Source: Triangularia verruculosa (lineage: Eukaryota > Ascomycota > Sordariomycetes > Sordariales > Podosporaceae). Taken from it: DNA of 64,000 nucleotides. The translations under genes and the position numbers were made by a program. Below the pieces are notes generated by a model. The model searched no databases. It saw nothing but the letters and a program-made list of their open reading frames with translations, and was not told where the DNA came from. Of the stretch, positions 34,383 through 45,032 are shown piece after piece; the first letter of the stretch is position 1, and each line of letters begins with the position of its first letter. The stretch is taken from the NCBI GenBank assembly GCA_033296885.1, contig MU863921.1, positions 1 through 64,000 of the forward strand, in the 5' to 3' direction.

Positions 34383-35270
34383 CTACTGCCCCCTCTCAAA
34401 CGCCTTCACTCCTCCATGGCCCCCAACCTTGTAAAGGTACTCCCTATCCTCCTTTTTGCTCTCCTGAGAGTTGGTGAATCTGACCACACCACTGACGTCC
34501 TTTGCCGTGCCCGGTGTCCAGCAGCCTCAAGGCGCAAAGCATGTCTGCCTCATGTATCAGTGACAGGACGAACCACGAGTGCGAGGTTTCGAGGGGCGTC
34601 GGGGTTGTTGTGGAAGGGTGGATGAGCGGGTCGTCGGCCGACACAGTCAGAACACAGCTATGAACCTTCTGTTTTTGAGCTTGTTGTTAGCTTTTTTTCT
34701 TTTTCTTTTCTTGTGGGCCGGGGGAAGACGAACCTCTCTGAGATCGAGCATCATATCCCTCACCGCCATCGCCGCGTTTTCCGCCGCCGTCGACGCCACC
34801 AAGAAATCCGGCTGGTCAATCACGAGCACCACCCTCCTCTTCTTGCCGTGCTGCTGCTGCTGCTGCTGCTGCAGTAGCGATGTTACCCCGGCCTCAATCA
34901 CGGCTTGAACTTGCTTGAGATCGTCCCCATTTTGGATTGCTGCTCCCCCTTTTGCTGGAAGGTAAAGGCTGCTGAGCCCATCGACGAACAAGAATCTCCC
35001 TTTTTTAGCCTCGGAGTCAAGGTCGAGGGAGAGTTTGGCAAGTGATTGCTGAAAGAAGGGGTAGTCCCTCAGGAAAGAGACCAACAGCACGGCGGTTTCG
35101 GGCTCGTCATCGTTGGGAGAGGTGGGTGGGGTGTATTTGAGGTATGAGTGGAGGTAGCGGAACAAAAGCCAGTTTGTGGAGGCGCCGAGGATGGACGACA
35201 GGACAATGAGGGAGGTTTCCTCTGGCAGGTCGAGGTATGGCTCGAGGAGGTGGGGGATTGTGGTGGACAT
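34383..35270 (-). CDS. elp6: Elongator complex subunit Elp6, apparent 1-nt frameshift
   Basis: Elp6 is a RecA-fold subunit of the Elp4/5/6 hexamer, which supports tRNA wobble-uridine modification. Exon 1 is 35270-34734; after a 65-nt intron, exon 2 is 34668-34383. Evidence: PHLLEPYLDLPEETSLIVLS, LVSFLRDYPFFQQSLAKLSL, RFLFVDGLSSLYLP, KRRVVLVIDQPDFLVAS, then across the intron DLRE-KVHSCVLTVSADDP and LSLIHEADMLCALRLLDTG. From that point the open frame departs from the family. The expected continuation AKDVSGVVRFTN ... LYKVGGHGGVKAFERGQ with its stop is in the next frame. One extra base in the C-run at 34510-34512 explains this; removing it gives a product of about 273 aa. A poly-Gln run (CTG repeats at 34853-34875) interrupts the fold. 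Either an assembly indel or a real truncation. Confidence 0.85.
34510..34512 (-). other. Putative 1-nt frameshift in ELP6
   Basis: The CCC run (GGG on the coding strand) has one base too many for the conserved Elp6 C terminus. The frame before gives ...LLDTG and the next frame gives AKDVSGV.... No GT-AG intron was found that repairs it. Confidence 0.7.
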
Positions 35271-35732
35271 TTCGTTTGATATGGGATGGGTGGCGATAGG
35301 CGAGAGTCGGTGGTGATGGCGGGGTAGGTAGGTAATCCAAGAATTAAAAAAAAAAGTTGGAGGTGCATCAAAGTGGAGATACATACCTTGATAACCTCCC
35401 TCACTCGCGCTCATAGCACTCCTGACTCTTGAACCAAGATCTTAAACATACAAGTTCCAAATTCCATCAATGTATTCTAACGAGCGCTAAAGCCATGTTG
35501 GTATCATATATCATATCCAAAACACAGACCCATTCAAAGTTAATCATAACCACCCCCACCCCCACCCCCCCATGCTAAAAAAGACAAAGACCCGGCCACC
35601 CAATGCAAATGCAATCATAAAAACGAAAGTCTTGAAAAAACGCCAGAAACAAAAACTTCACTCTGACTTCCTGTGTCCAACCTTTTGAAAGTTGACATAA
35701 AGCCTCTCCTGCCTTCTCCCCTCGATGCTCTC
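35271..35732. other. Spacer between ELP6 start and MFS gene end
   Basis: 462 bp. ELP6 promoter and MFS 3' untranslated region; a C-rich run (CACCCCCACCCCCACC) lies near 35550. No gene. Confidence 0.45.
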
Positions 35733-37814
35733 CTAGAACCTCTCCATGAAGTTCTTCCGCACCGTCCACATACGCGCCCGCTTGCCGTAGATGTACATTG
35801 GGATGGTAAAAAGCAGCAGAATAAGCTGAATGACACCAATCCAAATGTACACCTTCTTGGGCCCATCGGAGCTCAACCACCCAGTGACGAACAGGCTGAA
35901 GACGAGACCGTGGAAGATATTCTTGCAAAAGTTCAGCGTGACCAGCGCCTCACCGGCATATTGTCTGTAACTGTCGACGCAGAAAGTAATGCTCGTTGTC
36001 GACCCAAGACAGCACCCAAAGGAGATTATCCCAAAGAATGCCGTCGGAACCATCCAGTGGTCTCTCACCTCCGCTGACCAGCCGAAACCCATCAGGCCGA
36101 TAACCGTGGTAATAGCCACAGGTAAAGCCATGATGAGTCTGAACTCTGGCTCGTAAAGTCCGCCGTTGCGTCTTGCCATCGCCTTCACGATGATATCCGA
36201 AACTTTGCCTGCTACGGCAGTTCCGAGAACACCGCCGATAAAAGGTGAGATGTAGACGAGACCAGTCTGAAGTGCGTCAAAGTCGTATATTTCCTCTCGG
36301 TATATCACGGCCATAGATTCTGATATCACGATAAGCCATCCGACTGAGCACGCGTACACGATCGAGGACCACAGAACAGCAGGGTATGACAGAAGAATCA
36401 AAGGCCTGACGGCAGCCTTGTGCCATTTGTCCTTGCTGAGGCGGCCGTTGAAGGGCTTGAGCTGTTGGACGAAGGATTTTGGGGGTGCTCCGCGCAAAAC
36501 ATTGGTGTATGCATCGCGCCCTGACCGGAAGCTCGACAGCGACTCACTATCTGTGTCGTTGGGCGTTCTCGAGGCGGGGCTGTTGGCGGCGGACTTCTCC
36601 GACTCGGAAGCCATCGGGGCGACTTGAGCGGTAGGAGGTCTCTGGACATCGTTGGTTGTCCTCTCAGGGGACTCAGAATTCATGTACTCGGGCTCTGGAG
36701 CAAAACCAACTTGTTGCGCCCTAGCCATAGCCTTTGGAGGTTCGGCTGAAGGTTCGGTTTCGGCAATTGGTGATTGAGGACCAGGCGTGACGGGCCGGCT
36801 TGCGGAAGCCCCTTGACGCGCCACATCATATTTCGAGGAGAAGCGGCGGAAGAAGTTTGGCCTTGACCTCTTTCTGGGACGAGGAGCTCGGTCCCAGAAA
36901 GACTCGGGAACGAAGAGAAACAACAGAGCGGAACAAAAACCAACGATGATGGTCACAATCCTAGGGTAAAGATGTAAGTCTCAGGCTCAAGGCACACACA
37001 CCCGACAGTAACTTACCAGAAGACCCATCGCCATCCCAACTTTTGGATAATGGCGGCGCTGACCAGAGGAACCAAGTTCTTTCCGCCAAGCAACAACAAA
37101 GTGTATATACCAATGCGGAATGCGCGTTCGTGGAGGAAGAAGATTTCGGCAATAGTCGCAGAAGGAAGACATTCGACAGGGCTGACGGAGACACCTTGAA
37201 GGATGCGGGCGACCACCAACGACGCAAAGTTTGGCGACAAGGCACACCAGACCGAAGTCAAGATGAACAGAATGGAGCTGAACAAGTAGACTGGTCGCTT
37301 TCCCCACAAGATGGCCGTTGGTGAGAAAACAACGGAGCCAAGACCCATGCCCATCATGTACAAGCCTGTCGTGAGAGAGACCGTGTGAACGTCCACCCCA
37401 TAATCGCTGGCAACATCAGTAAACCCGGCGGCCAAGATGGGCGTCATGCCTCCACCGACTAGGCAGTAGAGGCCAAGAGAAAGCAGCGAAGTGTCTCTTC
37501 GCCAGACCGGCCAGTTCAGAGGGTCGTTGGCGGAGTCATCAGGCTGAGGATCCAAGATGATTTTTCCATCCCTAGTCTTCTTCTTGGGATCCTCTACCGG
37601 CGGTGGTGGTTCAACGGCCTGGCGGACGATACCAACAGGAATAGAGGAGTGAGAAGTTCTTGCTGGTGCGTTTCTCAAGCCGAGCGGCTGGTTGTGGTCC
37701 GGGGCCAGCAGTAGAACGGAACCTGGGAGCGGGATTAGTAACAAATAGCTGAAGGAAGGTTCAGGTGGGCATACCTGGGACCTCGATAGTTTCCTTGTCC
37801 TCCAGGATTCCCAT
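35733..37814 (-). CDS. MFS transporter, DHA1-like (drug/polyamine:H+ antiporter type)
   Basis: Predicted plasma-membrane secondary transporter with about 12 spans. Exons 37814-37775, 37722-37017 and 36960-35733 give 657 aa. The first short exon encodes MGILEDKETIEVPG, typical of this clade, and the frame continues SVLLLAPDHN. The signature DPLNWPVWRRD precedes the first span. GKRPVYLFSSILFIL is the MFS motif A region, and WCALSPNFASLVVARILQG follows. The central cytosolic loop (roughly residues 270-415) is long and Ser/Pro-rich (PRPRKRSRP, repeated acidic-Ser tracts), so regulation by phosphorylation is possible. The C-terminal six spans include LIVISESMAVIYREEIYDFD and the tail ends FMERF. 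The substrate cannot be told from sequence; there is no biosynthetic cluster around it. Confidence 0.88.
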
Positions 37815-39352
37815 AGTCCATTTTGTCGGACCTTTTCTTTCCACGCGAACCTCCCCGCTGGATGAATTCCGCGAAAACCATTTCCGCCGCTGCGGTGGTT
37901 CTCCCAAGGTGCTCACCATCCCAACAATCTAATGCGATAAGCGACAGGCTGTATGAAGTGTAATTCAGTAGGTGGTGTGCTCTAGGATCAAAGGTAAAAA
38001 GGGATAAAGATTAAGGTTCAGAGAGAGAGAGAGAAAAGACTGGTCTTCTGAGCTCGAGGTATAAGATGGCGTTCTGTTGATAAGCAAGAGACAGCGCGGA
38101 AACAAGGGCTCTTCGAGTCGCGTTGATCTCCAAGAGAGGCAGGCGGAAGGGTGGTAGATGCAGCGCCTTCCGCAGCAAGGCTTCGATGCCTGCAGTTTTG
38201 CGGGGGAGTGGGGCCGCTTGTGGCTGGATCTGACCTTTCAAGCTTGAGGAATTGAGAGATACGGAGATCAACTGATGCCCGGCGCGAGCGAGGGAAGCGG
38301 CGACGTTGATATATGTTCACACACACCGCGCCGTGCCCAGCGTCGCATGGGTGGAGCCGGCGAACTGCTTAGAGGAGCTACACCACTAATTCGGTCCATC
38401 AAGACATGGATTGTGTGCCAAGATACGGTCAACATGGTTCTTGACAGAAGACCCTTGGTTATCAACAGAGCGAGGACCTCTCTGGCCCTCTTGGCCGACC
38501 AGTAAAGCCTCAACGTGCCCTCGGCGCAGTCCAGATCTCACCGAAGTGGATGTCGAGCAGAGACAGTCTAAGAGCCATGGCAGACGATGGTGTATCCAAG
38601 AGGTCGAAATCAGGGAATAGACTATTGGGTTGCGAGCTGGAGCCCCAGAGACAGCTGTTAACCACCGTGAATGGAACGGGAGACCCGAGGATCAGCAATG
38701 TTGGTGGCCGGAAATGTCTCCATCTTCGCAGTCACCCACAGGTCCCTTGAATGGGGTGGAGTTGTGCAGCGCGCGGGGGATGGCCCCGTGTGATTCCCCA
38801 GACCCGAACTCCACCGACCCCCGCTAACGCCGGAATCTCTTTGCAACCCTGGAATATCCCCCGCAGGTGGTATCCCGTCCAATAAGACGCTACTTGATGG
38901 CCGTCAGAAGACGGCGACAAACGAGAAAAACTTGAGCGGCGGTCAGCACGCGACTCTTGTATGGTCTGACCTGTGGATCGCAACGGGCAATGAGCGGTGG
39001 TTGTTTGTTGGTCCCTGAAAAACATCGAACAAGGTCTCCCATGCAGGATGACGCCAGCTTCAATCTGAGGTGGTGGTGCACAAGGCGTTGTGTGCGGCAG
39101 CCACCCCCGCCTCACTCGCTCCAGTGCCGAGAGCTGCACCCAACGCGCGGGCCAATGATGACCCTTGTCGCTGGGGCATGGGGGCTGATAGCTCTCCCAT
39201 GAGCTCATCGATTTTCTTTGATGGCTCTGGTCTGCGAGTCAATTCCCCCACACGAAATAACACATTTTGCAATCTTCGATCACTCTGTCAATATCTCAAT
39301 GGAACTGATCTCGGGCTCCAAATATCACTGAGAAGCTCAGCTGGGCAGAAGA
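37815..39352. other. Divergent 5' region MFS gene/thioredoxin-like gene
   Basis: 1.5 kb. A short GA repeat lies near 38020-38035. Several overlapping frames of 60-160 codons exist on both strands but none resembles a protein family; all look like GC-rich chance frames. Confidence 0.5.
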
Positions 39353-40051
39353 ATGTACACCCTTCTGTTCCGACCGGCAAGGGTCGGTCACCTTTCCCCT
39401 CAGGCCAAGTCCTTCAAGACCGTCTTCGCATGCATCCAAAAGCCGCTGGCTGTGTCACGCGTTCAGTTCTCAACATCGCCCAAAGTGGATGCGAAGAACC
39501 AGGTTTATGCCTCGTGAGTGCCCTCATGCGACTCCCCACAATATCCCAACGGTGCCAAAATGTAGCAGTGCCATACCACTTTGGGGAAATATCTTTTGAC
39601 AATTGGCCTCCCCGTCGACTCGAGATATAGCGTTCGTAACCTAGACCAGTTTCACACCTACCAGCTTCTCTCGGGGTCATCCCGGACCCCTCTCCTGACG
39701 TTGTGGTCAGCTTCGTACTGCCCAACATGCAAGGTCGTAGAACCCCTCATCCGGGAGCTCGTCGAGTCCGGTGTCGGTGAGGCCGAGGGCGGCGTCGGCT
39801 ACTGCGAAGTTGAGTTCGATGCGCCCGATGTCATGAGCGCTGGCTTGGGAATGACCTACACGATCAATGCCCTCCCGACCCTCCTCAGCTTCGATGCCCA
39901 AGAGGCTCAGGTTGAGACCAAGATCACAGACGCCAGGAAGATGGCCAATCGTCAGTTTCTGGAGGAGTGGATCAGGACAGAGGCTCGTAGACAGGGCAAT
40001 CGGGGCGGTGGCGGGGGCAACTTTCTCAGCAGTCTTTTTGGCAAGTTGTGA
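39353..40051 (+). CDS. Mitochondrial thioredoxin-like protein
   Basis: Exons 39353-39513 and 39631-40051 (117-nt intron) give 193 aa. The N terminus (MYTLLFRPARVGHLSPQAK) is basic and hydroxylated, a likely mitochondrial presequence of about 45 residues ending before FSTSPKVDAK. A thioredoxin fold follows: VRNLDQFHTYQLL, then TLWSASYCPTCKVVEPLIRE with a CPTC active site (Cys84, Cys87), a cis-Pro in INALPTLLSFD, and a Gly-rich tail GGGGGNFLSSLFGKL. The CPTC dipeptide differs from the CGPC of classical thioredoxin, so redox potential and partners may differ. Fungal homologues are usually listed only as thioredoxin-domain proteins. The function is inferred. Confidence 0.87.
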
Positions 40052-40235
40052 ATAGTCCTGAAACCACGAACTTCAAGGTACCCCGTCGATAAAAAAAAAA
40101 GACAAAAGTTTCATGTAGGCAGCTTTGACGCCGAGATTTATAACCCAGTCAATCAACCAACATACGCGTTCAATATCTTCTAGAGTGCCGCGAAATAGCG
40201 ATGAAAACTGATGTCTTGGCAGTTGTCTTCCACAA

Positions 40236-40693
40236 TCAGGGCGTATAAAACACCTCTTCAACAGCCTTCCACCAGGCCGGTTCCCCATCCTCGCTGCTCT
40301 TGGCCGCAGGTACAAGCGACTCCTGAAGGCTATCCGTGAGCTTCCACCACTCTCTAACCTTGGGGTTCTCTCTCATTGTCTTCATATCAGCTTCATAGTC
40401 TGTGCCAACGTACTTGAAGCTGGCGAACAGGATGCCGGTGTCTTGGTCGTAGAAGATGCTGTCTGTGTAGGTTTTGTTAGATGTCTATTTCAATCATAAA
40501 GAAAAGCAAAAAGACGGCAATTACAGTCTCGGATGTTGCTGTCATTGATTTGTTCCAACACACCGGGCCATACATCCGCGTGGATCTCCTTGTACTTGGC
40601 GACATGCTCGGGTTTAAGCTTGATGATCTGACCGAAGCGGCGGACTGGCCCTTGGGTGGTGGGGCTTTTGGAGGAAGACCACAGTTGAGACAT
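40236..40693 (-). CDS. L-rhamnose mutarotase-like protein (RhaM/YiiL family)
   Basis: Predicted anomer-interconverting enzyme of L-rhamnose. Exons 40693-40525 and 40462-40236 (62-nt intron) give 131 aa. The family pattern is clear: RFGQIIKLKPEHVAKYKEIH, ADVWPGVLEQINDSNIRD, then across the intron YSIFYDQDTGILFASFKYVG and REWWKLTDSLQESLVP. The key His of the EIHADVWP segment and the WW pair are present. The protein carries about 17 extra N-terminal residues and a C-terminal extension (EPAWWKAVEEVFYTP) compared with the ~104-aa bacterial enzyme. No other rhamnose-pathway gene is in the window, so its physiological role is inferred from the fold only. Confidence 0.88.
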
Positions 40694-41315
40694 CTTGATA
40701 TCACACCTGTTGAGAAGCTCAAGCTGCCTATGTCAAAGGGTTAAAACTGAGGTCAACGTGGAGAAAGTGAAAGTTGTTGCCGATGTAGAATCCACCCATG
40801 TGAGAGTTGGACTTTGGTATCTTTTGAGGTGACCACAGGCAAAAAGTGGATTGATCGACTGGAGAGGTCTTTTGAGGAGCTCAAAGCCCCCTCTTAAACC
40901 CCTCATTTTACCCGGTGAGTTTGAGTGGTAACCAAAGTAACACATGCATGGAGACAGCACGTCACCGGTGAAGGAAGTGTGTATTTAGCCGCCAAGATGT
41001 TGGTGAACTGTCTTTGGAGTTGTCTTTGGTCTTTGCCTACTGTGATTAATGGTCTCTTTATGCAACCAGTGGGAGTAACGAGGGCTTCTAACAACAATTC
41101 TGCAAGGCCATGCGGTTCAGAGGTGTTTGTCCACAAAATAGTAGAAATACTTCTCAAATCATAATCATATTCCCGGAGATCTAGTGCTCAAGCCCAACTA
41201 ATTCACAGACGGAGAACCTTGACGCCTATACGAAGAAGACAAAGTCCAACAGGGTATCTCTAAACTCCAAGTCCAAGCCCATATGCCCACATACCAAACC
41301 TCTATTTTCCGCTTG
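40694..41315. other. Spacer between mutarotase start and SOS7 end
   Basis: 622 bp. Mutarotase promoter and SOS7 3' untranslated region; no gene seen. Confidence 0.45.
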
Positions 41316-42248
41316 TTACCCCTGGATATCCAACACTCCCCTCAAAACAGCCTCGCTCCCTCTATACCACCTCCCCCTCGCCTCCAGCTCATCCACCCCA
41401 CCTCTGCCACCCTTATCCTCCTTCCTCCTCTTCGCCTCTTTGGCAGCAGCAGTAGCATTCACCCTCTTCTGCTCCAACCCCGCCACCTCCCCCTGCAACC
41501 GTTCCATCTCCTTCCGCTTCCTCGGAGTCTGATTCCTCAGCTGCTCCAATTGCCTGTCCAACTCCTGCATCTGCCTCTTCTTCTCCCCAACCAACTGCAG
41601 CGTCTTCGCCAACGGCAGGTTCAACTCTGCTTTTGACCCCTCGGCAACTTGTTGCTCTCGTTTCAGTCGTGATATATCCCGTTCCAGGTGCTCAATCTTT
41701 GCCGGTAGCTCCTTCAGCTTTACCGTCTCGACCTTGACTTGCTCGTATTTTGTAGCTAGTTCCCTCCCTCTGGACTCGAGGTCCTTGACCATATCCGCTA
41801 CTTCATTCTTGAGAGCCTTGAGTTCTGCCTTGGCGATCTTGTTGCTGTCTTCCAGCTCGGCGTTCTCTTGCGGCGTGACGATGAGAGGCGGGTCGCCGAC
41901 GATGGCGCGGATGAACTTTTCCTTTGTGACTTGCTCGACGTACGAGAAGCGGAGTTTGGAGAAGAGCTCCTTGTAGTGGAGGAGGTCGGCTTCGAGGGAG
42001 GAGGGGGTGGGACCCGAGGGGGTGAGGGAAGTGTTGGAGATGTCTGAGGTTCGGGCTGCGGGTGCATCGGAGGAGGACGATGCGGATGAGATAATGGGGG
42101 CGGAGAGACGGATTATGGTTATGGGGGATTCTTCGTCGTTGGAACTGGAAGGGAGAAGGGATTGCAGCTGGGAGAGGGCGGCGTTGGCGCGGGTGGTGAG
42201 GGTTTGGGCTGGTGGTGAGCCCTTGACGGGGGATTGCGCACGGCGCAT
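41316..42248 (-). CDS. sos7: Kinetochore protein Sos7 (coiled coil)
   Basis: Sos7 works with Kre28/Spc105-type kinetochore scaffolds to attach microtubules. Single exon, 310 aa from the ATG at 42248 (an in-frame ATG at 42263 adds five residues). After a Ser/Pro-rich N terminus, the conserved segment LHYKELFSKLRFSYVEQVTK and EKFIRAIVGDPPLIVTPQE is seen at about residues 85-130. Next comes a long unbroken coiled coil (ELEDSNKIAKAELKALKNEV through RKEMERLQGEVAGLEQKRV), and the end is VLRGVLDIQG. Assignment rests on the N-terminal signature; the coiled coil alone would not be specific. A telobox-like sequence lies at 42448-42468, about 200 nt upstream of the start. Confidence 0.82.
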   Translation of the reverse strand: MRRAQSPVKGSPPAQTLTTRANAALSQLQSLLPSSSNDEESPITIIRLSAPIISSASSSSDAPAARTSDISNTSLTPSGPTPSSLEADLLHYKELFSKLRFSYVEQVTKEKFIRAIVGDPPLIVTPQENAELEDSNKIAKAELKALKNEVADMVKDLESRGRELATKYEQVKVETVKLKELPAKIEHLERDISRLKREQQVAEGSKAELNLPLAKTLQLVGEKKRQMQELDRQLEQLRNQTPRKRKEMERLQGEVAGLEQKRVNATAAAKEAKRRKEDKGGRGGVDELEARGRWYRGSEAVLRGVLDIQG

Positions 42249-43715
42249 TATGATGATGTTCAACCAAAGAATGTGTTGCTTTGCTTGTTTAGAAGAGATT
42301 ACTCAATATTGTTTTGTTGTACATACTTCAGTAGTTCTCTTTTGGTTCGTGTAGGAGTAGCCATGAGGGTGCGCGATGCGATCCAACCAAGCGCGCGGCC
42401 GGCATTTGTTGACATTAGTCCTAAACGGTGCTAGCGCGCCAGTAGCAGCTAACCCTAACCCCAACCCCGGGGATCTGTCATCGTTGAGACTGTTTCTTTA
42501 CACGTGAGATCTCCCACATGTTGTGTAATGCTCATCAATGTCAGCTTCAGACCTTGTACAACACACCCCCTGTCTCGGTTGTTTCCACAGGAGAGTCTCG
42601 CCAGAAAGCAAGGGCAGATGGGAGGGACAGCCGGCAGCTGAGAAACATGCAGCAAAACAATAGCCGTCATGCATCGTGAAGGGATGTGACTGCTCACCAA
42701 CCATCCGTCTGCAAGTGTCACCGATTTTGGCATTGGCGGTAATGATCCTCGTTCCCGCCCGCTCGACGATCCAGCCTCCCATCTGCACGATGAAATTGGA
42801 TATGGGAACCCTCACACCAGCAGCTCAATGGGTCGCAGTTCGCTACCAAACTCGGATCTCATTCTCCGCCAGTTCTTGCGCTCTGGACAAAAAGAAATTG
42901 GCTCAGCCCAAGGGGAAAGAAGCAAACCTGGAACAAAACCGGTCAGCCGTGGCTTATGGCTGTCCCCGGTTTGAAATACCCCGCTTCACTAGACAGAAGC
43001 CTGTCGTACTGTTGGCTGTTGAGCCTTCTTGCGTGGCTAGAAGTGCAGCATGGACTCGACTTATGATTGGGCTTTGTAGTCAGCCACCTTGATCACAAAC
43101 ACTAAACGCGGCCATGAGAACACGGGGGATGCCTGTCTTGTTTCCCCCCTCGTCTGAATCAGGAGTAGAACGTCCGCATGAGCTTTCCACTGGTGTCCTG
43201 TAGACTTGGGGGGAGAGGAACCGACAGACTGTCGTAGGTATGCCAGAACTCTCCAATTCGGCGGTAGAAGAGGCTGACACGTATATGTTTGCTTTTGAGC
43301 ACCTGTAACAAGCGAGTTTCCCTGTCAGTAGGCAAAAACTGGCCTACATCGCCAGTTGCTTTTGGAAGTGAGCGCGTCGATCCGCCAGATCATCCAGAGA
43401 AGAAAGGTTGTGGGTGATCATCATGAAACCCCTGTCCTGAGAGCACGGTCCATATCAGAGACCACACGCCCCCATGCAAGCAAGTCACAGAGAGAAAAAG
43501 AAAATCACTTTGGGGAATCGAGCCCGATTGCTCCATATTTGTGGCTTGCTGCACACCACAGCTTTGTCTTGGTGTCTCCGAGACTATCCCAGATGGCGGC
43601 CAAGTACTAAAGTTGGGGGAGGGCCGTCCTGCCCAGGACCCTGTGCTTCATCCTTTCCGTCGGCTATTCTAGCATTTGTTGACATTTAGTGGATATCTCT
43701 CCTCGACTGCTCAGA
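42249..43715. other. Divergent region SOS7/Q-rich RRM gene
   Basis: 1.47 kb. Telomere-like CTAACCCTAACCCCAACCCC occurs once at 42448-42468. Remaining frames are short and overlapping. The stretch before 43716 must hold the promoter of the RRM-like gene. Confidence 0.5.
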
Positions 43716-45032
43716 ATGGCAATCCAGTCTCTTCCTGCAGACACTCGGCCGGTGTGGCTTCGCGCTGGAGACGCAGCGGGCGGTCCATTCTACATTCTTG
43801 TTTCCAATGCAAGTCCTTGTTTATTGTCGTTTATCCTACTTGATCCAAACTGACCTCTGGAAGTTGCCTGACCAAACGGACTGGAGAGAACTACGAGACT
43901 TGGTGTTCTCATCACTGCCCAAGAAGTGCGAGGTCTTCGTCAACCTCCAAGGAGAACAAAAGAACAAGGGCTGGGTTCGTGTGATTGGATTCAGTCAGTT
44001 CGAACACGTCAAGAGTAGGCTTCTCTTTTATGTACAAGAGAGAAACACGCTGATGGTCTTTCGGCAGAATGGCTGGCCGGAACTCACCTCAAGGGCCGGC
44101 CCATCAAGGTCGACGACCCAGGATACCGACCTGGCGGTACCGGAGCCGTTCAAATAATCAGCCCGTTCGAACGTGACAGCCCTTTGATCGTCACGCCTGA
44201 ACAGGCACTCGTTCTGAACAAAAGTCCAGGTGCGCCGTCCCCGGCCCGCAGCTACAGGCTGGATACAAATTCTCGGGGCTCTCATCCCTCGGCGGTTCCT
44301 CGCAATGCCGGAGCCATGATGCACTCGGCGCAAAGTGGAACAGTCAACTGGATGGCCCAGCCACGGCCTCAACAACAACAACAACAACAACAACAACAAC
44401 CGCAACCACATCAACAGCAAGTCCAAATCCATGCAGCTTATCCAGCCCAGTCCAGCACAGGAGCTACAGCAGTTTGGGCAGCCCAGGCTCAAGCCGCTCT
44501 GTATCAGGGACAACATCAGCCCGCCTTCTCAGGACATGCCCAAGCCTGGACCTATCCATCAGCACAGCCCCCACAACAGCAGCAGCCGCTACTTCAGAGC
44601 CCAGTGTCTCCGGAAGCACAAGCCGCTTTCCTGGCACAAGCGGCTTGGTGTCAGCCGCAAGTATACGCAATGCCAACCATCCCTCAACCTTACTTCCAAC
44701 CTGTTCAGCCTGGAGTGATACCAGGGATGCCATACTGGGGCTTCACACCGATGCCGGCATTCTACAGCCCCCAAGGGCCACAATCACAGCCAGACGAAGT
44801 CGCTCAGGCTCAGGCTCAAGCCCAGGCTCAGGCCCAGGCTCAGGCTCAGGCCCAGTGGGCATATCAGCAGCAGCAGATGCAAATGTTCTACGCTGGAATG
44901 TTTCATGCTGCACAACAACAGCAGCAGCAACAGCAACTGCAGTACACCCAGCCCGCCCCGGTAAGACCCATCCTTCATTCTGCAGTAGCAATTTCCTCGG
45001 CATGTCTGACAACGTGGTGACAGAATATGTAA
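43716..45032 (+). CDS. RRM-like protein with glutamine-rich tail
   Basis: Predicted RNA-binding protein of unknown target. Proposed exons are 43716-43808, 43864-44014, 44068-44960 and 45024-45032, giving 381 aa. If the last intron is retained, the reading ends about 20 codons later with a different tail. Residues ~25-100 look like a divergent RRM: GGPFYILVSNLPDQTDWREL, CEVFVNLQGEQKNKGWVRVI, then KKWLAGTHLKGRPIKVDDPG. The rest is low complexity: poly-Gln from a CAA repeat (44370-44401), an Ala-Gln alternation from a hexanucleotide repeat (44802-44855), many aromatic and Pro residues, and prion-like composition. The first intron begins GCAAGT (GC-AG type); reading through it hits a stop. No named orthologue is recognised. 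Confidence 0.75.
44370..44401 (+). repeat. (CAA)n coding microsatellite
   Basis: Ten or so CAA triplets encode a poly-Gln tract in the RRM-like protein. Confidence 0.95.
44802..44855 (+). repeat. Hexanucleotide repeat GCTCAG/GCCCAG
   Basis: About nine units of GCYCAR encode alternating Ala-Gln within the RRM-like protein. Likely length-variable between strains. Confidence 0.9.

Noticed and set aside
38732..39208. 158-codon minus-strand frame between the MFS and thioredoxin genes
   Set aside because: No family resemblance, overlaps other frames of similar length on the plus strand; looks like a chance frame.
42448..42468. Telomere repeat or chromosome end
   Set aside because: Only about two to three imperfect CCCTAA units, inside gene-containing DNA; more likely a promoter motif.
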